In this document: piece after piece, positions 27,829-36,178 of the stretch | Layout: every line of letters begins with the position of its first letter | Numbering within the stretch: the stretch's first letter is position 1 | Translations under genes and position numbers: made by a program | The notes under the pieces: generated by a model | Databases searched by the model: none | What the model saw: only the letters and a program-made list of their open reading frames with translations | What the model was told of the DNA's origin: nothing | Assembly: GCA_020425125.1 (NCBI GenBank) | Contig: JAGQRV010000002.1 | Span: 1-36,464, forward strand | Direction of reading: 5' to 3' | Source of the DNA: Paracoccaceae bacterium | Lineage (GTDB): Bacteria > Pseudomonadota > Alphaproteobacteria > Rhodobacterales > Rhodobacteraceae | Length of the DNA stretch: 36,464 nt

Positions 27829-28470
27829 ATGGCGCGTGAGGTTGCGGTCGTCACGGGGGATTTCATCGCCTCGTCGAAGGCGCCGGCCGAGGCGCTTGGC
27901 CGGGCCTTCGAGCAGCTGTCCGTTGCGGCCTCCCGGATGGAGAGGTGGCACGGCGCAGCGCTTCGCCTGACCCGGTATCGCGGCGACGGCTGGCAATGCG
28001 TGCTGGCCCGTCCCGTTCTGGCGTTCCGGTCCTGTCTGTATCTTCTGGCCGTGCTCCGGGCCGGCGACGCGCCGCTGGAAACCCGGCTCGCGATCGGCTT
28101 CGGCAATATGAGCCGTCCGGGAGGCGAGACCCTGGCCGATGCGGATGGCGCCGCGTTCCATCGCTCTGGCCGCACCCTCGATGCGTTGACGCGCGGACGG
28201 CGGCTGGGCGTCGCGCCGGAGGGCGCGCCGCCGAACTTCGCGGCGGTGCTGGCGCTGGCCGATGCGATCAGCCGACGCTGGACGGTCGCGCAGGGCGAGG
28301 CTCTCTGCGCGATGCTGGCGCCGGACAGCCCGACGCAGCGGGCCGTGGCCGAGGGACTCGGTCTCACCCAGCAGAGCATTTCGGACCGGCTCGATGCCGC
28401 CGGTTACTGGGCCCTGAACGATGCGATGGCGGTTTTGGAGCGGGATGGACAGGATTGGAAGCCTGTTTGA
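27829..28470 (+). CDS. SatD-like protein with C-terminal helix-turn-helix
   Basis: A 213-residue protein. The N-terminal part (AVVTGDFIASSKAP, then LRLTRYRGDGWQCVL and LETRLAIGFG) matches the SatD-type fold, related to nucleotide-sensing domains. The last 50 or so residues (SPTQRAVAEGLGLTQQSISDRLDAAGYWALNDAM) read as a helix-turn-helix. SatD proteins are commonly encoded beside DUF3307 membrane proteins, exactly as here. GAGG five bases before the ATG at 27829 decides the start over a GTG at 27802. A 6-bp inverted repeat lies immediately downstream and could be its operator. The molecular function is not established; a regulator of the neighbouring membrane protein is the most likely role. 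Confidence 0.7.
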   Translation: MAREVAVVTGDFIASSKAPAEALGRAFEQLSVAASRMERWHGAALRLTRYRGDGWQCVLARPVLAFRSCLYLLAVLRAGDAPLETRLAIGFGNMSRPGGETLADADGAAFHRSGRTLDALTRGRRLGVAPEGAPPNFAAVLALADAISRRWTVAQGEALCAMLAPDSPTQRAVAEGLGLTQQSISDRLDAAGYWALNDAMAVLERDGQDWKPV

Positions 28471-28476
28471 TTGATT

Positions 28477-28494
28477 ACAGGTCTTATTACCTGT
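28477..28494. promoter_or_regulatory. Inverted repeat ACAGGT-N6-ACCTGT between satD-like and DUF3307 genes
   Basis: Perfect 6-bp arms within an AT-rich patch that starts seven bases after the satD-like stop; the flanking bases (TT/TA) nearly extend the symmetry. ATTAC is also repeated directly. This is a plausible operator for the helix-turn-helix protein encoded just upstream; a terminator role is unlikely since the stem is short and has no U tract. Confidence 0.4.
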
Positions 28495-28573
28495 TACGCG
28501 CCAATCATGAATTGCGCCCTGTCAAGCATCCGGCAGACCTGCACTGCACCGACGGCCGCGGGAGATGCGTCCG

Positions 28574-29299
28574 ATGAGGGAGACGTTCGTCCTTCTCCTG
28601 CTGGCGCATGTCCTGGCGGACTTCCTGATGCAAAGCGGGGCAATGGTCCGCAACAAGCACCGCCCGGCCGTCCTGCTTGCCCATACCGCCATCGTCCTGG
28701 TTTGCGCCGTGGCACTGACTGGAAATGCCAACCCGGTGCTTCTTCTTCTTGCCGCCGCGCATGCCGCCATCGACGCCGTCAAGACCGGCTTCCGCCTCGC
28801 CGGTCTGCGCTGGTTTCTCGCCGACCAGGCCGCGCATCTCGTCACACTGGTTCTGGCTGCCGCGATTGCGCCGGACCTTTGGTCAACAGGACTATGGCCG
28901 GCAGTTCTGCCGCCTGACCTCGTGGCCGCCATCCCCTGGGTCGCGCTGCACCTCGCCGGACTTGTCCTTGCCACCCGCACGGGCGGTTTCGTGGTCGGCG
29001 CGCTGCTCGCTCCCTACCTGGTTTCCTCGCCTGACCTCGCCGACGGCGGTCTGCCCGGCGCCGGACAGGCGATCGGCCTTCTCGAACGCGGACTGACCTA
29101 TCTGCTTGTCGTGATCGGACAGCCCACTGGCGTCACCTTCCTGATCGCCGCGAAATCGGTCCTGCGCTTCAACACCGTGAGCGGCGACCGCAAAGCGTCC
29201 GAATACGTGATCATCGGCACCCTGGCGTCGATCGGCTGGGCCATGCTGACCGCGCTTGCGATCCTTGCGCTTGCAGGGCCCGCCGATCCTGTCCCTTGA
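28574..29299 (+). CDS. DUF3307 integral membrane protein
   Basis: A 241-residue polytopic membrane protein. It opens with ETFVLLLLAHVLADFLMQSGAMVRNK, the hallmark of DUF3307. Further hydrophobic helices follow (TAIVLVCAVALTG, LLLAAAHAAIDAVK, LVTLVLAAAI, LLVVIGQPTGVTFLIAAKSVLRF), and the protein ends with IIGTLASIGWAMLTALAILALAG. About seven helices are visible. The ATG at 28574 is chosen over the ATG at 28565, whose upstream GGGAG would be too close to serve it; from 28574 the spacing is about nine bases. DUF3307 proteins have no assigned biochemical role, but pair with SatD in many genomes. Gene order sufT-satD-DUF3307-sufA hints at a shared transcript. Confidence 0.85.
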   Translation: MRETFVLLLLAHVLADFLMQSGAMVRNKHRPAVLLAHTAIVLVCAVALTGNANPVLLLLAAAHAAIDAVKTGFRLAGLRWFLADQAAHLVTLVLAAAIAPDLWSTGLWPAVLPPDLVAAIPWVALHLAGLVLATRTGGFVVGALLAPYLVSSPDLADGGLPGAGQAIGLLERGLTYLLVVIGQPTGVTFLIAAKSVLRFNTVSGDRKASEYVIIGTLASIGWAMLTALAILALAGPADPVP

Positions 29300-29353
29300 G
29301 TCGGCGGGAAACGGCGCTTATCTTTCTCATTCCAGAACGACCACGAGGTTCCC

Positions 29354-29719
29354 ATGTTCGGCATTCCCGGCAAGCAGGCCGTGACCCTGACTCCCGCCGC
29401 GGTGAAACAGATCACCCGCCTCATGGCGCGCGACAGCGCCAAGGGCCTGCGCCTCGGCGTCAAGAAGGGCGGCTGTGCCGGCATGGAATACACCATGGAA
29501 TTCGTCACCGACATCGATCCGATGGACGAGGTGATCGAGCAGGACGGCGCCTGTGTGATGATCGCGCCGCTCGCACAGATGTTCCTGTTCGGGACCGAGA
29601 TCGATTACGAGACCAGCCTTCTCGAATCCGGGTTCCGGTTCCGCAACCCGAACGTGGTCGACGCCTGCGGGTGCGGCGAATCCATCCGATTCGACGAAAG
29701 CCTGGCTCCCCGCGCCTGA
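29354..29719 (+). CDS. A-type Fe-S carrier protein (SufA/IscA/HesB family)
   Basis: A 121-residue A-type carrier. The three conserved cysteines are present: Cys41 (KKGGCAGMEY), Cys105 and Cys107 (DACGCGESI). Such proteins hold or pass Fe-S clusters or iron to target apoproteins. The member is closest to SufA; position near sufT supports a role in the SUF pathway. It begins 54 bases after DUF3307 and an ACGAGG lies upstream of the ATG. Nothing unusual is seen in the chain. Confidence 0.93.
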   Translation: MFGIPGKQAVTLTPAAVKQITRLMARDSAKGLRLGVKKGGCAGMEYTMEFVTDIDPMDEVIEQDGACVMIAPLAQMFLFGTEIDYETSLLESGFRFRNPNVVDACGCGESIRFDESLAPRA

Positions 29720-29861
29720 CCATTCACCGCTTCCGCCGCAAATCCGGACAGCGCCGGGCGCTGGCCATCGGCGCTAACACGTCGCGAATGTCGGCCCTTC
29801 CGGTTGCTCCCAACCCGAGGCTCTGTCAAATGGCGGTGCCGCAGCCACGGGAGGATCAGAG

Positions 29862-30614
29862 ATGCCGCAGAAGCTTGCCGCCGGAAACTGGAAGATGAAC
29901 GGCCAGGCCGCCGATCTGGCCGAGATCGAAGCCCTTCTGCCCGCGGTGCAGGCCGCCCGTTGCGAAGTTCTGATCTGTCCGCCGGCCACGCTGATCGACC
30001 GGATGCGCAGGGCGGCAGGGTCGGCGCCCTTGGCCATCGGCGGGCAGGATTGCCACGCCGCCAAATCTGGCGCCCATACCGGCGACATTTCCGCCGCCAT
30101 GCTGAAGGATGCCGGCGCCAGCCACGTTATCCTCGGCCATTCCGAGCGGCGTCAGGACCACGGCGAGACCAATGCCAGCGTGCGGACCAAGGCCTCGGCG
30201 GCCATCGCCGAGGGCCTTGTCGCCGTGGTCTGCGTCGGCGAGACGCTGGCGGAACGCGAAGCCAACCGCACGCTCGACGTGGTGGGCGGCCAGCTTTCCG
30301 GGTCGGTCCCCGACGGGATCAGCGCGGAGATGCTGGTCATCGCCTACGAACCGGTCTGGGCCATCGGCACCGGTCTAACCCCGACACTCGACCAGATCGG
30401 CGAGGTGCACGACGCTCTGCGTGCCGCCCTGGCCGGCCGCTTTGGCGCCGAGGCCGGCAGCGCCATTCGCCTCCTCTACGGCGGCTCGGTGAAGCCCGAC
30501 AATGCCGTGGAGATATTCGGCGTGTCCAATGTGGATGGCGCCCTGGTGGGCGGCGCGTCCCTCAAGGCCAAGGATTTTGGCGCGATCATCGCGGCGCTCG
30601 GCACGGCCGGCTGA
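29862..30614 (+). CDS. tpiA: Triose-phosphate isomerase
   Basis: Interconverts dihydroxyacetone phosphate and glyceraldehyde 3-phosphate in glycolysis and gluconeogenesis. The 250 residues have the catalytic Lys11 (NWKMNG), His93 (LGHSERR) and Glu163 ([10 protein letters not shown]), as well as the phosphate-binding [12 protein letters not shown] and [12 protein letters not shown] segments. GGAGG precedes the ATG by about six bases. A very strong hairpin follows 41 bases after the stop and separates the gene from convergent sodB. It is a single-gene unit or the last gene of the row that begins at sufT, after a 142-base gap in which I see no clear promoter. Confidence 0.98.
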   Translation: MPQKLAAGNWKMNGQAADLAEIEALLPAVQAARCEVLICPPATLIDRMRRAAGSAPLAIGGQDCHAAKSGAHTGDISAAMLKDAGASHVILGHSERRQDHGETNASVRTKASAAIAEGLVAVVCVGETLAEREANRTLDVVGGQLSGSVPDGISAEMLVIAYEPVWAIGTGLTPTLDQIGEVHDALRAALAGRFGAEAGSAIRLLYGGSVKPDNAVEIFGVSNVDGALVGGASLKAKDFGAIIAALGTAG

Positions 30615-30655
30615 GACCGGACCTCGGCGGCCGACCGCTCCGATACCAAGACATG

Positions 30656-30689
30656 ACAAGGGCCCGGCGGGTGACCGCCGGGCCCTTGT
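30656..30689 (+). terminator. Bidirectional terminator between tpiA and sodB
   Basis: A perfect 15-bp stem (ACAAGGGCCCGGCGG and its complement) with a GTGA loop, followed by TCCG on the plus strand and by TCATGTCTTGG on the minus strand. It lies between convergent stop codons. Confidence 0.9.
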
Positions 30690-30716
30690 TCCGTACATCT
30701 CGGACCGTGTGTGGCG

Positions 30717-31322
30717 TCACCCGGCGAGTCGGGACGCCACATTCTCCCAGTTCACCAGCTTGTTGAGGAAGTTCGACAGGTAGGCCGGGCGCTTGTTGCG
30801 GAAGTCGATGTAGTAGGAATGCTCCCACACGTCGCAGCCAAGCAGCGCGGTCTGGCCGAAGCAGAGCGGGTTCACGCCGTTTTCGGTCTTGGTCACTTTC
30901 AGGCTGCCATCGCCGTCCTTGACCAGCCAGCACCAGCCGGACCCGAACTGTCCGGCACCGGCGGTGGAGAATTCTTCCTTGAACTTGTCGACCGAGCCGA
31001 AGGCGTCGGCCAGTGCCTTCTCCAGTTCACCCGGAATTGACTTCGCACCCGGGCCCATCATTTCCCAGAACTGCATGTGGTTCCAGTGCTGGGAGGCATT
31101 GTTGAAGATGCCGTTCTGAGCGACCGCACCAGACTGATAGGTACCCTTGACGATCTCTTCCAGCGGCTTCGATTCCCACTCGGTCCCGGCGATCAGCTTG
31201 TTGCCATTGTCGACATAGGCCTTGTGGTGAAGGTCGTGATGATATTCCAGCGTCTCCTTCGACATGCCGAGATCGGCAAGCGCGTCGTGGGCGTACGGGA
31301 GATCGGGAAGTTCGAATGCCAT
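30717..31322 (-). CDS. sodB: Superoxide dismutase, Fe/Mn family (Fe-type features)
   Basis: A 201-residue cytoplasmic SOD that converts superoxide to oxygen and hydrogen peroxide. Metal ligands: His28 (LEYHHDLHH), His82 (NHMQFW), Asp164 and His168 (DVWEH). The Gln78 next to the second ligand helix (NNASQHWNH) is the feature typical of iron-type enzymes. The FGSGW motif is present (126-130). The ATG at 31322 gives the standard MAFELPDLPYAHDAL start; an in-frame ATG 11 codons upstream is not needed. It lies downstream of soxG on the same strand, 158 bases away, so it has its own promoter or shares readthrough from the sarcosine oxidase operon. Confidence 0.96.
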   Translation of the reverse strand: MAFELPDLPYAHDALADLGMSKETLEYHHDLHHKAYVDNGNKLIAGTEWESKPLEEIVKGTYQSGAVAQNGIFNNASQHWNHMQFWEMMGPGAKSIPGELEKALADAFGSVDKFKEEFSTAGAGQFGSGWCWLVKDGDGSLKVTKTENGVNPLCFGQTALLGCDVWEHSYYIDFRNKRPAYLSNFLNKLVNWENVASRLAG

Positions 31323-31367
31323 TTCTTGGCCCCCTGTCTTATGGTTCGCGGTCACCGGCTACATGAT

Positions 31368-31389
31368 GATTGCAACGGGACAACGTCAA
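31368..31389 (-). promoter_or_regulatory. Tentative sodB promoter
   Basis: On the minus strand TTGACG (31389-31384) is a good -35 box. The hexamer 17 bases further (near 31366-31361, TCATGT) is a weak -10, so the assignment is only tentative. Confidence 0.3.
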
Positions 31390-31480
31390 CCCCGCGGCGC
31401 CTGTTCCGCCGCACCGGCCGCCGCCGAACCTGCCGCGATCCGTGCTTGGAACCGCGTCCGGATTCCGGCGGCACTCCGGC

Positions 31481-32017
31481 TCAGGGAAGCGCGATGCCCT
31501 CCACGTTGCCGGCCGCCGAGGCGAGCAGCTTTCCGGCATAGTCCGCGACCGACCGGAAACACACCAGTTCGAAGGCGTCGGGCCCGGTCATCCAGAACGC
31601 CGCGGCCACCTGGGCGACGCGGGTCCGCCGGACTTCTCCGATCTCGAAGGCTGCCATGTCCGCCGGCGCGATCTTGGCAAGGGCAATCCTGGCGCCCTTG
31701 CCGTCGATCGCAAAGCGCACCCGCGCGTCGCCGACGGCCGCGGCCAGATGATGAACGCCCGCCAGCGCCTCGGACAATCGCGCGGCCAGTCCGCGGTCCT
31801 CTCCCTCGCCACAGACGACCAGAAGCTCGTCCGGTGACATCCAGACCGTGCTGCCGGCACTGCCCGCGGCAATCCGCCGCCGGTCGGGCAGCGCGAGGCC
31901 CACTGCGTTCAGGGCGTCGCCCAGACGCGGGTCGGACAGGTCTCCGCGAAGGGTCACCATCCCGGCCGGCGGGAGCGCCTCGACACGCACGCCGGAAGTT
32001 TCCGCAAAATCACGCAT
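31481..32017 (-). CDS. soxG: Sarcosine oxidase gamma subunit
   Basis: A 178-residue subunit of heterotetrameric sarcosine oxidase, which demethylates sarcosine to glycine with transfer of the methyl carbon to tetrahydrofolate. It has the soxG features: LRGDLSDPRLGDALNAVG, MSPDELLVVCGEGED, DARVRFAIDGKGARIALAKIAPADM, RRTRVAQVAAAFWM, and FELVCFRSVADYAGKLL. The start overlaps the soxA stop by eight bases (ATGCGTGA), so the two are translationally coupled. Last gene of the sox operon. Confidence 0.92.
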   Translation of the reverse strand: MRDFAETSGVRVEALPPAGMVTLRGDLSDPRLGDALNAVGLALPDRRRIAAGSAGSTVWMSPDELLVVCGEGEDRGLAARLSEALAGVHHLAAAVGDARVRFAIDGKGARIALAKIAPADMAAFEIGEVRRTRVAQVAAAFWMTGPDAFELVCFRSVADYAGKLLASAAGNVEGIALP

Positions 32018-35000
32018 CGAGCTTTTCTCCTTCCGGGTCGTAAAAGACCTGACCGACGATCTTCGCCGTGACCACGCCGCCGCCGATCTTCGTGAACTCG
32101 AGCACCTCGCCCATCCGGTCCGGACCGTTCAGGATCAGCCCCATTGCGATTCCGCGGCCGAGCGTCGGCGAATGATAGGTGGAGGTCACCCGCCCGATCG
32201 CATTCTGCTGGCCATTCTCGTTGCGCCCCTGGCCCACGGCATAGGCACCGTCGGGCAGGACCGAGCCATCGACCGTCTCTAGTCCGACGAGCTTCCAGCG
32301 GCTTGGATCGGTCATGTGGCTGCGCATCTGCGCCCGCTTGCCGATATAATCCGCCTTCTTCTTCGAGATCGCCCAGTCGAGGCCCAGATCCTGCGGGATG
32401 ATCGTGCCGTCGGATTCCTCGCCGATCATGATGTAGCCTTTCTCGGCCCGCAACACGTGCATCGCCTCGGTGCCGTAGGGCATTACGCCATGCTCCGCCC
32501 CGGCCTTGATGAGCCGGTCCCAGAGTTCGCGGCCGCGGTTCGCCGGCACCGCCAGTTCGAACGACAACTCGCCGGAGAACGAGATCCGGTAGACCCGCAC
32601 CGGGAAACCGCCTAGCTCGCCCTCGCTCCAGGCCATGAACGGCAGTGCCTCGCGGCTCAGGTCCATGCCGCCGAGGCTTTCCAGCACCTTGCGCGCCTTC
32701 GGCCCGACGACGGCGATCTGGGCGAACTGTTCGGTCAGGTTCAGCGCATAGACCTTGAGATCCCACCATTCGGTCTGAAGCCATTCCTCCATATGGGCAT
32801 GGATCCGCTCGGCGCCGCCGGTCGTGGTGTGGCACAGGAACGTCTCGTCATCGATCCGCGCCACGACCCCGTCGTCCATAAGGAAGCCGTTCTCGGAGCA
32901 GATCAGGCCATACCGGCACCGCCCGGGCTTCAGGCTGCTCATCATGTTGGTGTAGATCAGATCCAGGAACTTGCCCGCATCCGGCCCTTTTACCAGCACC
33001 TTGCCCAGCGTGGATGCATCCAGCATCCCGACATTCTCGCGGGTGTTCTTCACCTCGCGTTCGACCGCCTGATGCACGCTCTCGCCCGAGCGCAGGTAGC
33101 AGTACGGCCGGCGCCAATGGCCGACCGGCTCCCAGGTCGCGCCATTGCGCTCGTGCCAGTCGTGGATCGCCGTACGGCGCAGCGGCTGGAACAGGTCGCC
33201 GCGCGCTTCGCCCCCGATCGCCCCCATCGGCACCGGCGTGTAGGGCGGACGGAAGGTGGTGGTGCCGACCTGCGGGATCGGCTTGTCGAGCGACTGGGAG
33301 AGAACCGCCAGACCGTTGATGTTGCTCAGCTTGCCCTGATCGGTCGCCATGCCGAGCGTGGTGTAGCGTTTCGTGTGCTCGACGCTTTCATAGCCTTCAC
33401 GCGCGGCAAGCTGCACATCCGACACCTTCACGTCGTTCTGGAAATCGAGCCACATCTTGGTGCGCATCGCCACACCCGCGCCCTGGGGCATGATCCAGAC
33501 CGGCAGGATCGGGGCCTCGGGCTCGTCCTCGGCCTTCGCCGCGGTGACATCGGCGGGCTGCCCGCCCGCGGCAGTCACGGCATCGGCCGCGGCCGCGGCG
33601 GCGTCGGCCAGCACGGCGGGCGTGTCCATCACGCCGTTTGCGGTGCCAGCCGTACGCACCATGGCGCCACCATCCGCGCCCAGCGGCGGGCGGGACGCGT
33701 CGGGCCGGAACATCGCCAGCGCGTCATCCCAGACGAGCTTGCCGCCGCAATGGCTCCAGAGATGGACCACCGGCGACCAGCCGCCCGACATGGCGACGGC
33801 CTCGCAGGCGATCTCCTCGGTCACCGCACCCTCGCCAAGCTGGAGGCAGAGCGCGACGCCCTCGACCCGCTTCTTGCCCTTGACCTTGGCGATGGCGCTT
33901 CCGGTCAGCACGCGGATGCCGAGCGCGCGGGCCTTTTCGGGCAGCGCACCGGTCGCTTCGGGCCGCGCATCGACGACGGCCGGCACGGCAAGGCCCGCCT
34001 CGCGCAGGCAGATCGCGGTCCGGTAGGCATCATCGTTGTTGGTGACGACGACGGTCCGGTCTCCCGGAGAGATGCCCCAGTTGACCACGAAGTCGCGCAC
34101 GGCTCCGGCCAGAATGACACCCGGCACATCGTTGCCGTAGAAGCTGAGGGGACGTTCGATCGCGCCGGTCGCGGCGATGATCTGCTTCGTCCGGATCCGC
34201 CAGAGTCGTGCCCGCGGCGTAGCCCCGCCGGGCGTGTGGCCCGAAACCGTTTCGGTCGCCAGCACATAGCCGTGGTCATAGACGCCCGAGGCCTGGCACT
34301 GGGCGCGCAGAACGACATTCTCCATCCGATCAAGGCGGTCCAGCGCGTCCTTCACCCAATCTTCGGCGGATTGGCCGCCGATGACCGCGCCATCGACTGG
34401 TGCGCGTCCGCCCCAATGGCCCCATTGCTCCAGCACGAGCACGCGCAGACCGCTTGCTCCGGCCGCCAGCGCCGCCTGAAGCCCGGCAACGCCGCCGCCG
34501 ACGACCAGCACGTCACAGAACGCGTAGAGATGCTCGTAGACGTCACCGTCGCGATCCTTGGGCGCCTTGCCGAGACCTGCCGACTGCCGGATGAACGGTT
34601 CGAACACGTGCTTCCAGAACGGGCGCGGATGGATGAAGGTCTTGTAGTAGAACCCCGCCGGCAGCGCCCGGCCGATCAGCTGGTTGAGCGCGCCCACATC
34701 GTAGTCGAGCGACGGCCAATGGTTCTGGCTCGCGGCCTCCATCCCGGTCCGCAGCGGCGTGACCGTCGTGCGCTGGTTCGGCTCGAAGAAGGCGCCGTCG
34801 CCCAGGTTGACCAGGGCGTTCGGTTCTTCGGGGCCCGCCGCGACGATGCCGCGTGGCCGGTGGTACTTGAACGAGCGGCCGACCAGCATCTGGTCCGCGC
34901 CGAGAAGCGCTGAGGCCAGGGTATCGCCGGCATAGCCCTTCAGCTGCTTGCCGTTGAAGGTGAAGTGGATCGGGTTGGTGCGGTCGATCAGACGGCCGCC

Positions 35001-35021
35001 GGAGGCTAGACGGGTGCTCAT
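32010..35021 (-). CDS. soxA: Sarcosine oxidase alpha subunit
   Basis: A 1003-residue protein, the largest subunit. The N-terminal part (19-58, HFTFNGKQLKGYAGDTLASALLG, then YHRPRG) is the ferredoxin-like segment. An FAD/NAD-binding fold follows with VVGGGVAGLQAALAAG (172-187) and ATGAIERPLSFYGNDVPGV. The C-terminal third is a GcvT-like aminomethyltransferase domain with the tetrahydrofolate-side motifs (MLDASTLGKVLVKGPDA, LRAEKGYIMIGEESDGT). Electrons move to the flavin of SoxB; formaldehyde equivalents go to folate. The ATG at 35021 (MSTRLASGG) fits the family; a longer frame to 35135 would overlap soxD. It lies 58 bases after the soxD stop. Confidence 0.96.
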   Translation of the reverse strand: MSTRLASGGRLIDRTNPIHFTFNGKQLKGYAGDTLASALLGADQMLVGRSFKYHRPRGIVAAGPEEPNALVNLGDGAFFEPNQRTTVTPLRTGMEAASQNHWPSLDYDVGALNQLIGRALPAGFYYKTFIHPRPFWKHVFEPFIRQSAGLGKAPKDRDGDVYEHLYAFCDVLVVGGGVAGLQAALAAGASGLRVLVLEQWGHWGGRAPVDGAVIGGQSAEDWVKDALDRLDRMENVVLRAQCQASGVYDHGYVLATETVSGHTPGGATPRARLWRIRTKQIIAATGAIERPLSFYGNDVPGVILAGAVRDFVVNWGISPGDRTVVVTNNDDAYRTAICLREAGLAVPAVVDARPEATGALPEKARALGIRVLTGSAIAKVKGKKRVEGVALCLQLGEGAVTEEIACEAVAMSGGWSPVVHLWSHCGGKLVWDDALAMFRPDASRPPLGADGGAMVRTAGTANGVMDTPAVLADAAAAAADAVTAAGGQPADVTAAKAEDEPEAPILPVWIMPQGAGVAMRTKMWLDFQNDVKVSDVQLAAREGYESVEHTKRYTTLGMATDQGKLSNINGLAVLSQSLDKPIPQVGTTTFRPPYTPVPMGAIGGEARGDLFQPLRRTAIHDWHERNGATWEPVGHWRRPYCYLRSGESVHQAVEREVKNTRENVGMLDASTLGKVLVKGPDAGKFLDLIYTNMMSSLKPGRCRYGLICSENGFLMDDGVVARIDDETFLCHTTTGGAERIHAHMEEWLQTEWWDLKVYALNLTEQFAQIAVVGPKARKVLESLGGMDLSREALPFMAWSEGELGGFPVRVYRISFSGELSFELAVPANRGRELWDRLIKAGAEHGVMPYGTEAMHVLRAEKGYIMIGEESDGTIIPQDLGLDWAISKKKADYIGKRAQMRSHMTDPSRWKLVGLETVDGSVLPDGAYAVGQGRNENGQQNAIGRVTSTYHSPTLGRGIAMGLILNGPDRMGEVLEFTKIGGGVVTAKIVGQVFYDPEGEKLDA

Positions 35022-35079
35022 GGGCGCGGGCTCGGAACTCGGCTCCCCGGACGGGGCGCGGCAGGCGGAAGGGAGGGGC

Positions 35080-35415
35080 TCATTCGGCGGGCGCGTTCGC
35101 CGGCTTCCAGTCGGGCCGGCGCGCGCGGATCGCATCGAGAATGGTCTGGGGCGGCGCGGAGGTCTGGGCGGAATAGGTGCCGAAGACCTCCAGCGTCGCC
35201 GTGTCGCGGGCGCAGTGGAACCACTTGCCGCAGCCGTTCACGTGCCGCCAGCGCTCGAAATGCACGCCTTTCGGGTTCAGGCGGTCGAACAGATAAGCGG
35301 CAAAGGCCTCTTCTGCCGAATCCGGACCGTGGCGGGTGAGATGCGCCTCGCCACCGGCGGCGAGCTCGGTCTCTTCGGCCTTGACCCCGCAATATGGACA
35401 TTCGATCAGAAGCAT
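35080..35415 (-). CDS. soxD: Sarcosine oxidase delta subunit
   Basis: A 111-residue zinc-binding subunit of the four-subunit sarcosine oxidase. The zinc ligands fit the family pattern: Cys6, Cys9 (ECPYCG), His58 and Cys62 (RHVNGCG). Conserved YLFDRLNPKGVHFERWRH and WFHCARDT are present. The gene begins three bases after the TfoX-domain gene stop and is followed by soxA, so it is transcribed with both. In other rhodobacterial genomes soxD directly follows soxB; here two genes intervene. Confidence 0.95.
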   Translation of the reverse strand: MLLIECPYCGVKAEETELAAGGEAHLTRHGPDSAEEAFAAYLFDRLNPKGVHFERWRHVNGCGKWFHCARDTATLEVFGTYSAQTSAPPQTILDAIRARRPDWKPANAPAE

Positions 35416-35418
35416 CGT

Positions 35419-35751
35419 TCAGCCTTTCGGTGGCAGGCTGGCAGCGTGGGCCAGCGACATCTGGGTCAGGGCCTGGCGGGTGGCATCGTCAGCATAAGCT
35501 TCGGCGCCGCATTCGATCATTCCGCCCATCTTGCGGCCGGTGAAATCCATCGGCCGCGCCCCCGGCAGGGCAAGCGCATCGGCCTCGGCCGTCTTGCCGA
35601 CGCGGAACATGGCGCCGCCCTTGTGGACGCCGCAGACCATGTTGCCGTCGAGCAGGAAGCACAGGCCGCCGAACATCCGCCTTTCGGACAGCCCGGCGGG
35701 CGCGCCCAGATCTTCGCGCATCTGCGTCGCCATCCCTTCGTCATAGGCCAT
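35419..35751 (-). CDS. TfoX N-terminal domain protein inside the sox operon
   Basis: A 110-residue protein made of a single TfoX-N domain. Features: MREDLGAPAGLSERRMFGGLCFLLDGNMVCGV, MFRVGKTAEADALALPGARPMDFTGRKMGGM, and a helical tail ending SLAHAASLPPKG. Full-length TfoX/Sxy regulates competence, but stand-alone TfoX-N proteins are common and of unknown role. The ATG at 35751 was taken since the upstream extension to 35790 lies in noncoding AT-rich DNA. Its stop is three bases before soxD, so it is co-transcribed with soxDAG. The position between soxB and soxD is unusual. Confidence 0.85.
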   Translation of the reverse strand: MAYDEGMATQMREDLGAPAGLSERRMFGGLCFLLDGNMVCGVHKGGAMFRVGKTAEADALALPGARPMDFTGRKMGGMIECGAEAYADDATRQALTQMSLAHAASLPPKG

Positions 35752-35765
35752 GGAGATTCCACATA

Positions 35766-35795
35766 TTGACGTGTTCCGCCAGCCTCGCACAATAT
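35766..35795 (+). promoter_or_regulatory. Tentative promoter for the small plus-strand gene
   Basis: TTGACG (35766-35771) and CAATAT (35790-35795) with an 18-base spacer lie in a stretch of about 46% GC (hand count over 35761-35910), well below its surroundings. The -10 match is weak. Confidence 0.3.
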
Positions 35796-35911
35796 TTGGA
35801 AAAAACGAAACTATCCCGATCTTTCCACAGCCTTATACAATTTGCATTCCGTCCTTGAACGGCACACAGTCGTTCCCGTCTTGTTCCCACAAGGAAAAAA
35901 GGATTCGCGAT

Positions 35912-36178
35912 TTGGGACCGAACTATCTGCGACATTTGACTGAGGAGTATCGCGAACTTCGGGCGAAGGACGCGATGCTTTGCATAGAGTGCAAGAGGCT
36001 CGAGCAGGAATGGCACAGCGCCACGCGTGCCCTCGACGACGCGGTTCGCCATGAATTGGCCGCCAAAGAGGCATTCCGACTTGCGCATTCTAAGCGATCG
36101 AAGGTTCGGTCCTTGATGGGAGAGACCGAAGAGGAACTGTTCGTTTCCGACGAGGACTTTGAGGACTGGCACCATTAG
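35912..36178 (+). CDS. Small helical acidic-tailed hypothetical protein, opposite to the sox operon
   Basis: An open frame of 88 residues from a TTG at 35912, preceded by AAAAAAGGATT with the AAGGA about nine bases upstream. The frame is also open upstream to an ATG at 35750, but that stretch is AT-rich and lacks coding character. The product is strongly helical with heptad-like Leu/Ala spacing ([31 protein letters not shown]), contains Cys in CIECKR and ends in an acidic segment ([16 protein letters not shown]). I recognise no family. It runs against soxB, and their stop codons overlap (TTA/TAG within ATTAG at 36174-36178), leaving no room for a terminator. Codon and base use are poorer in GC than the neighbours, which suggests transfer. 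Confidence 0.5.
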   Translation: MGPNYLRHLTEEYRELRAKDAMLCIECKRLEQEWHSATRALDDAVRHELAAKEAFRLAHSKRSKVRSLMGETEEELFVSDEDFEDWHH

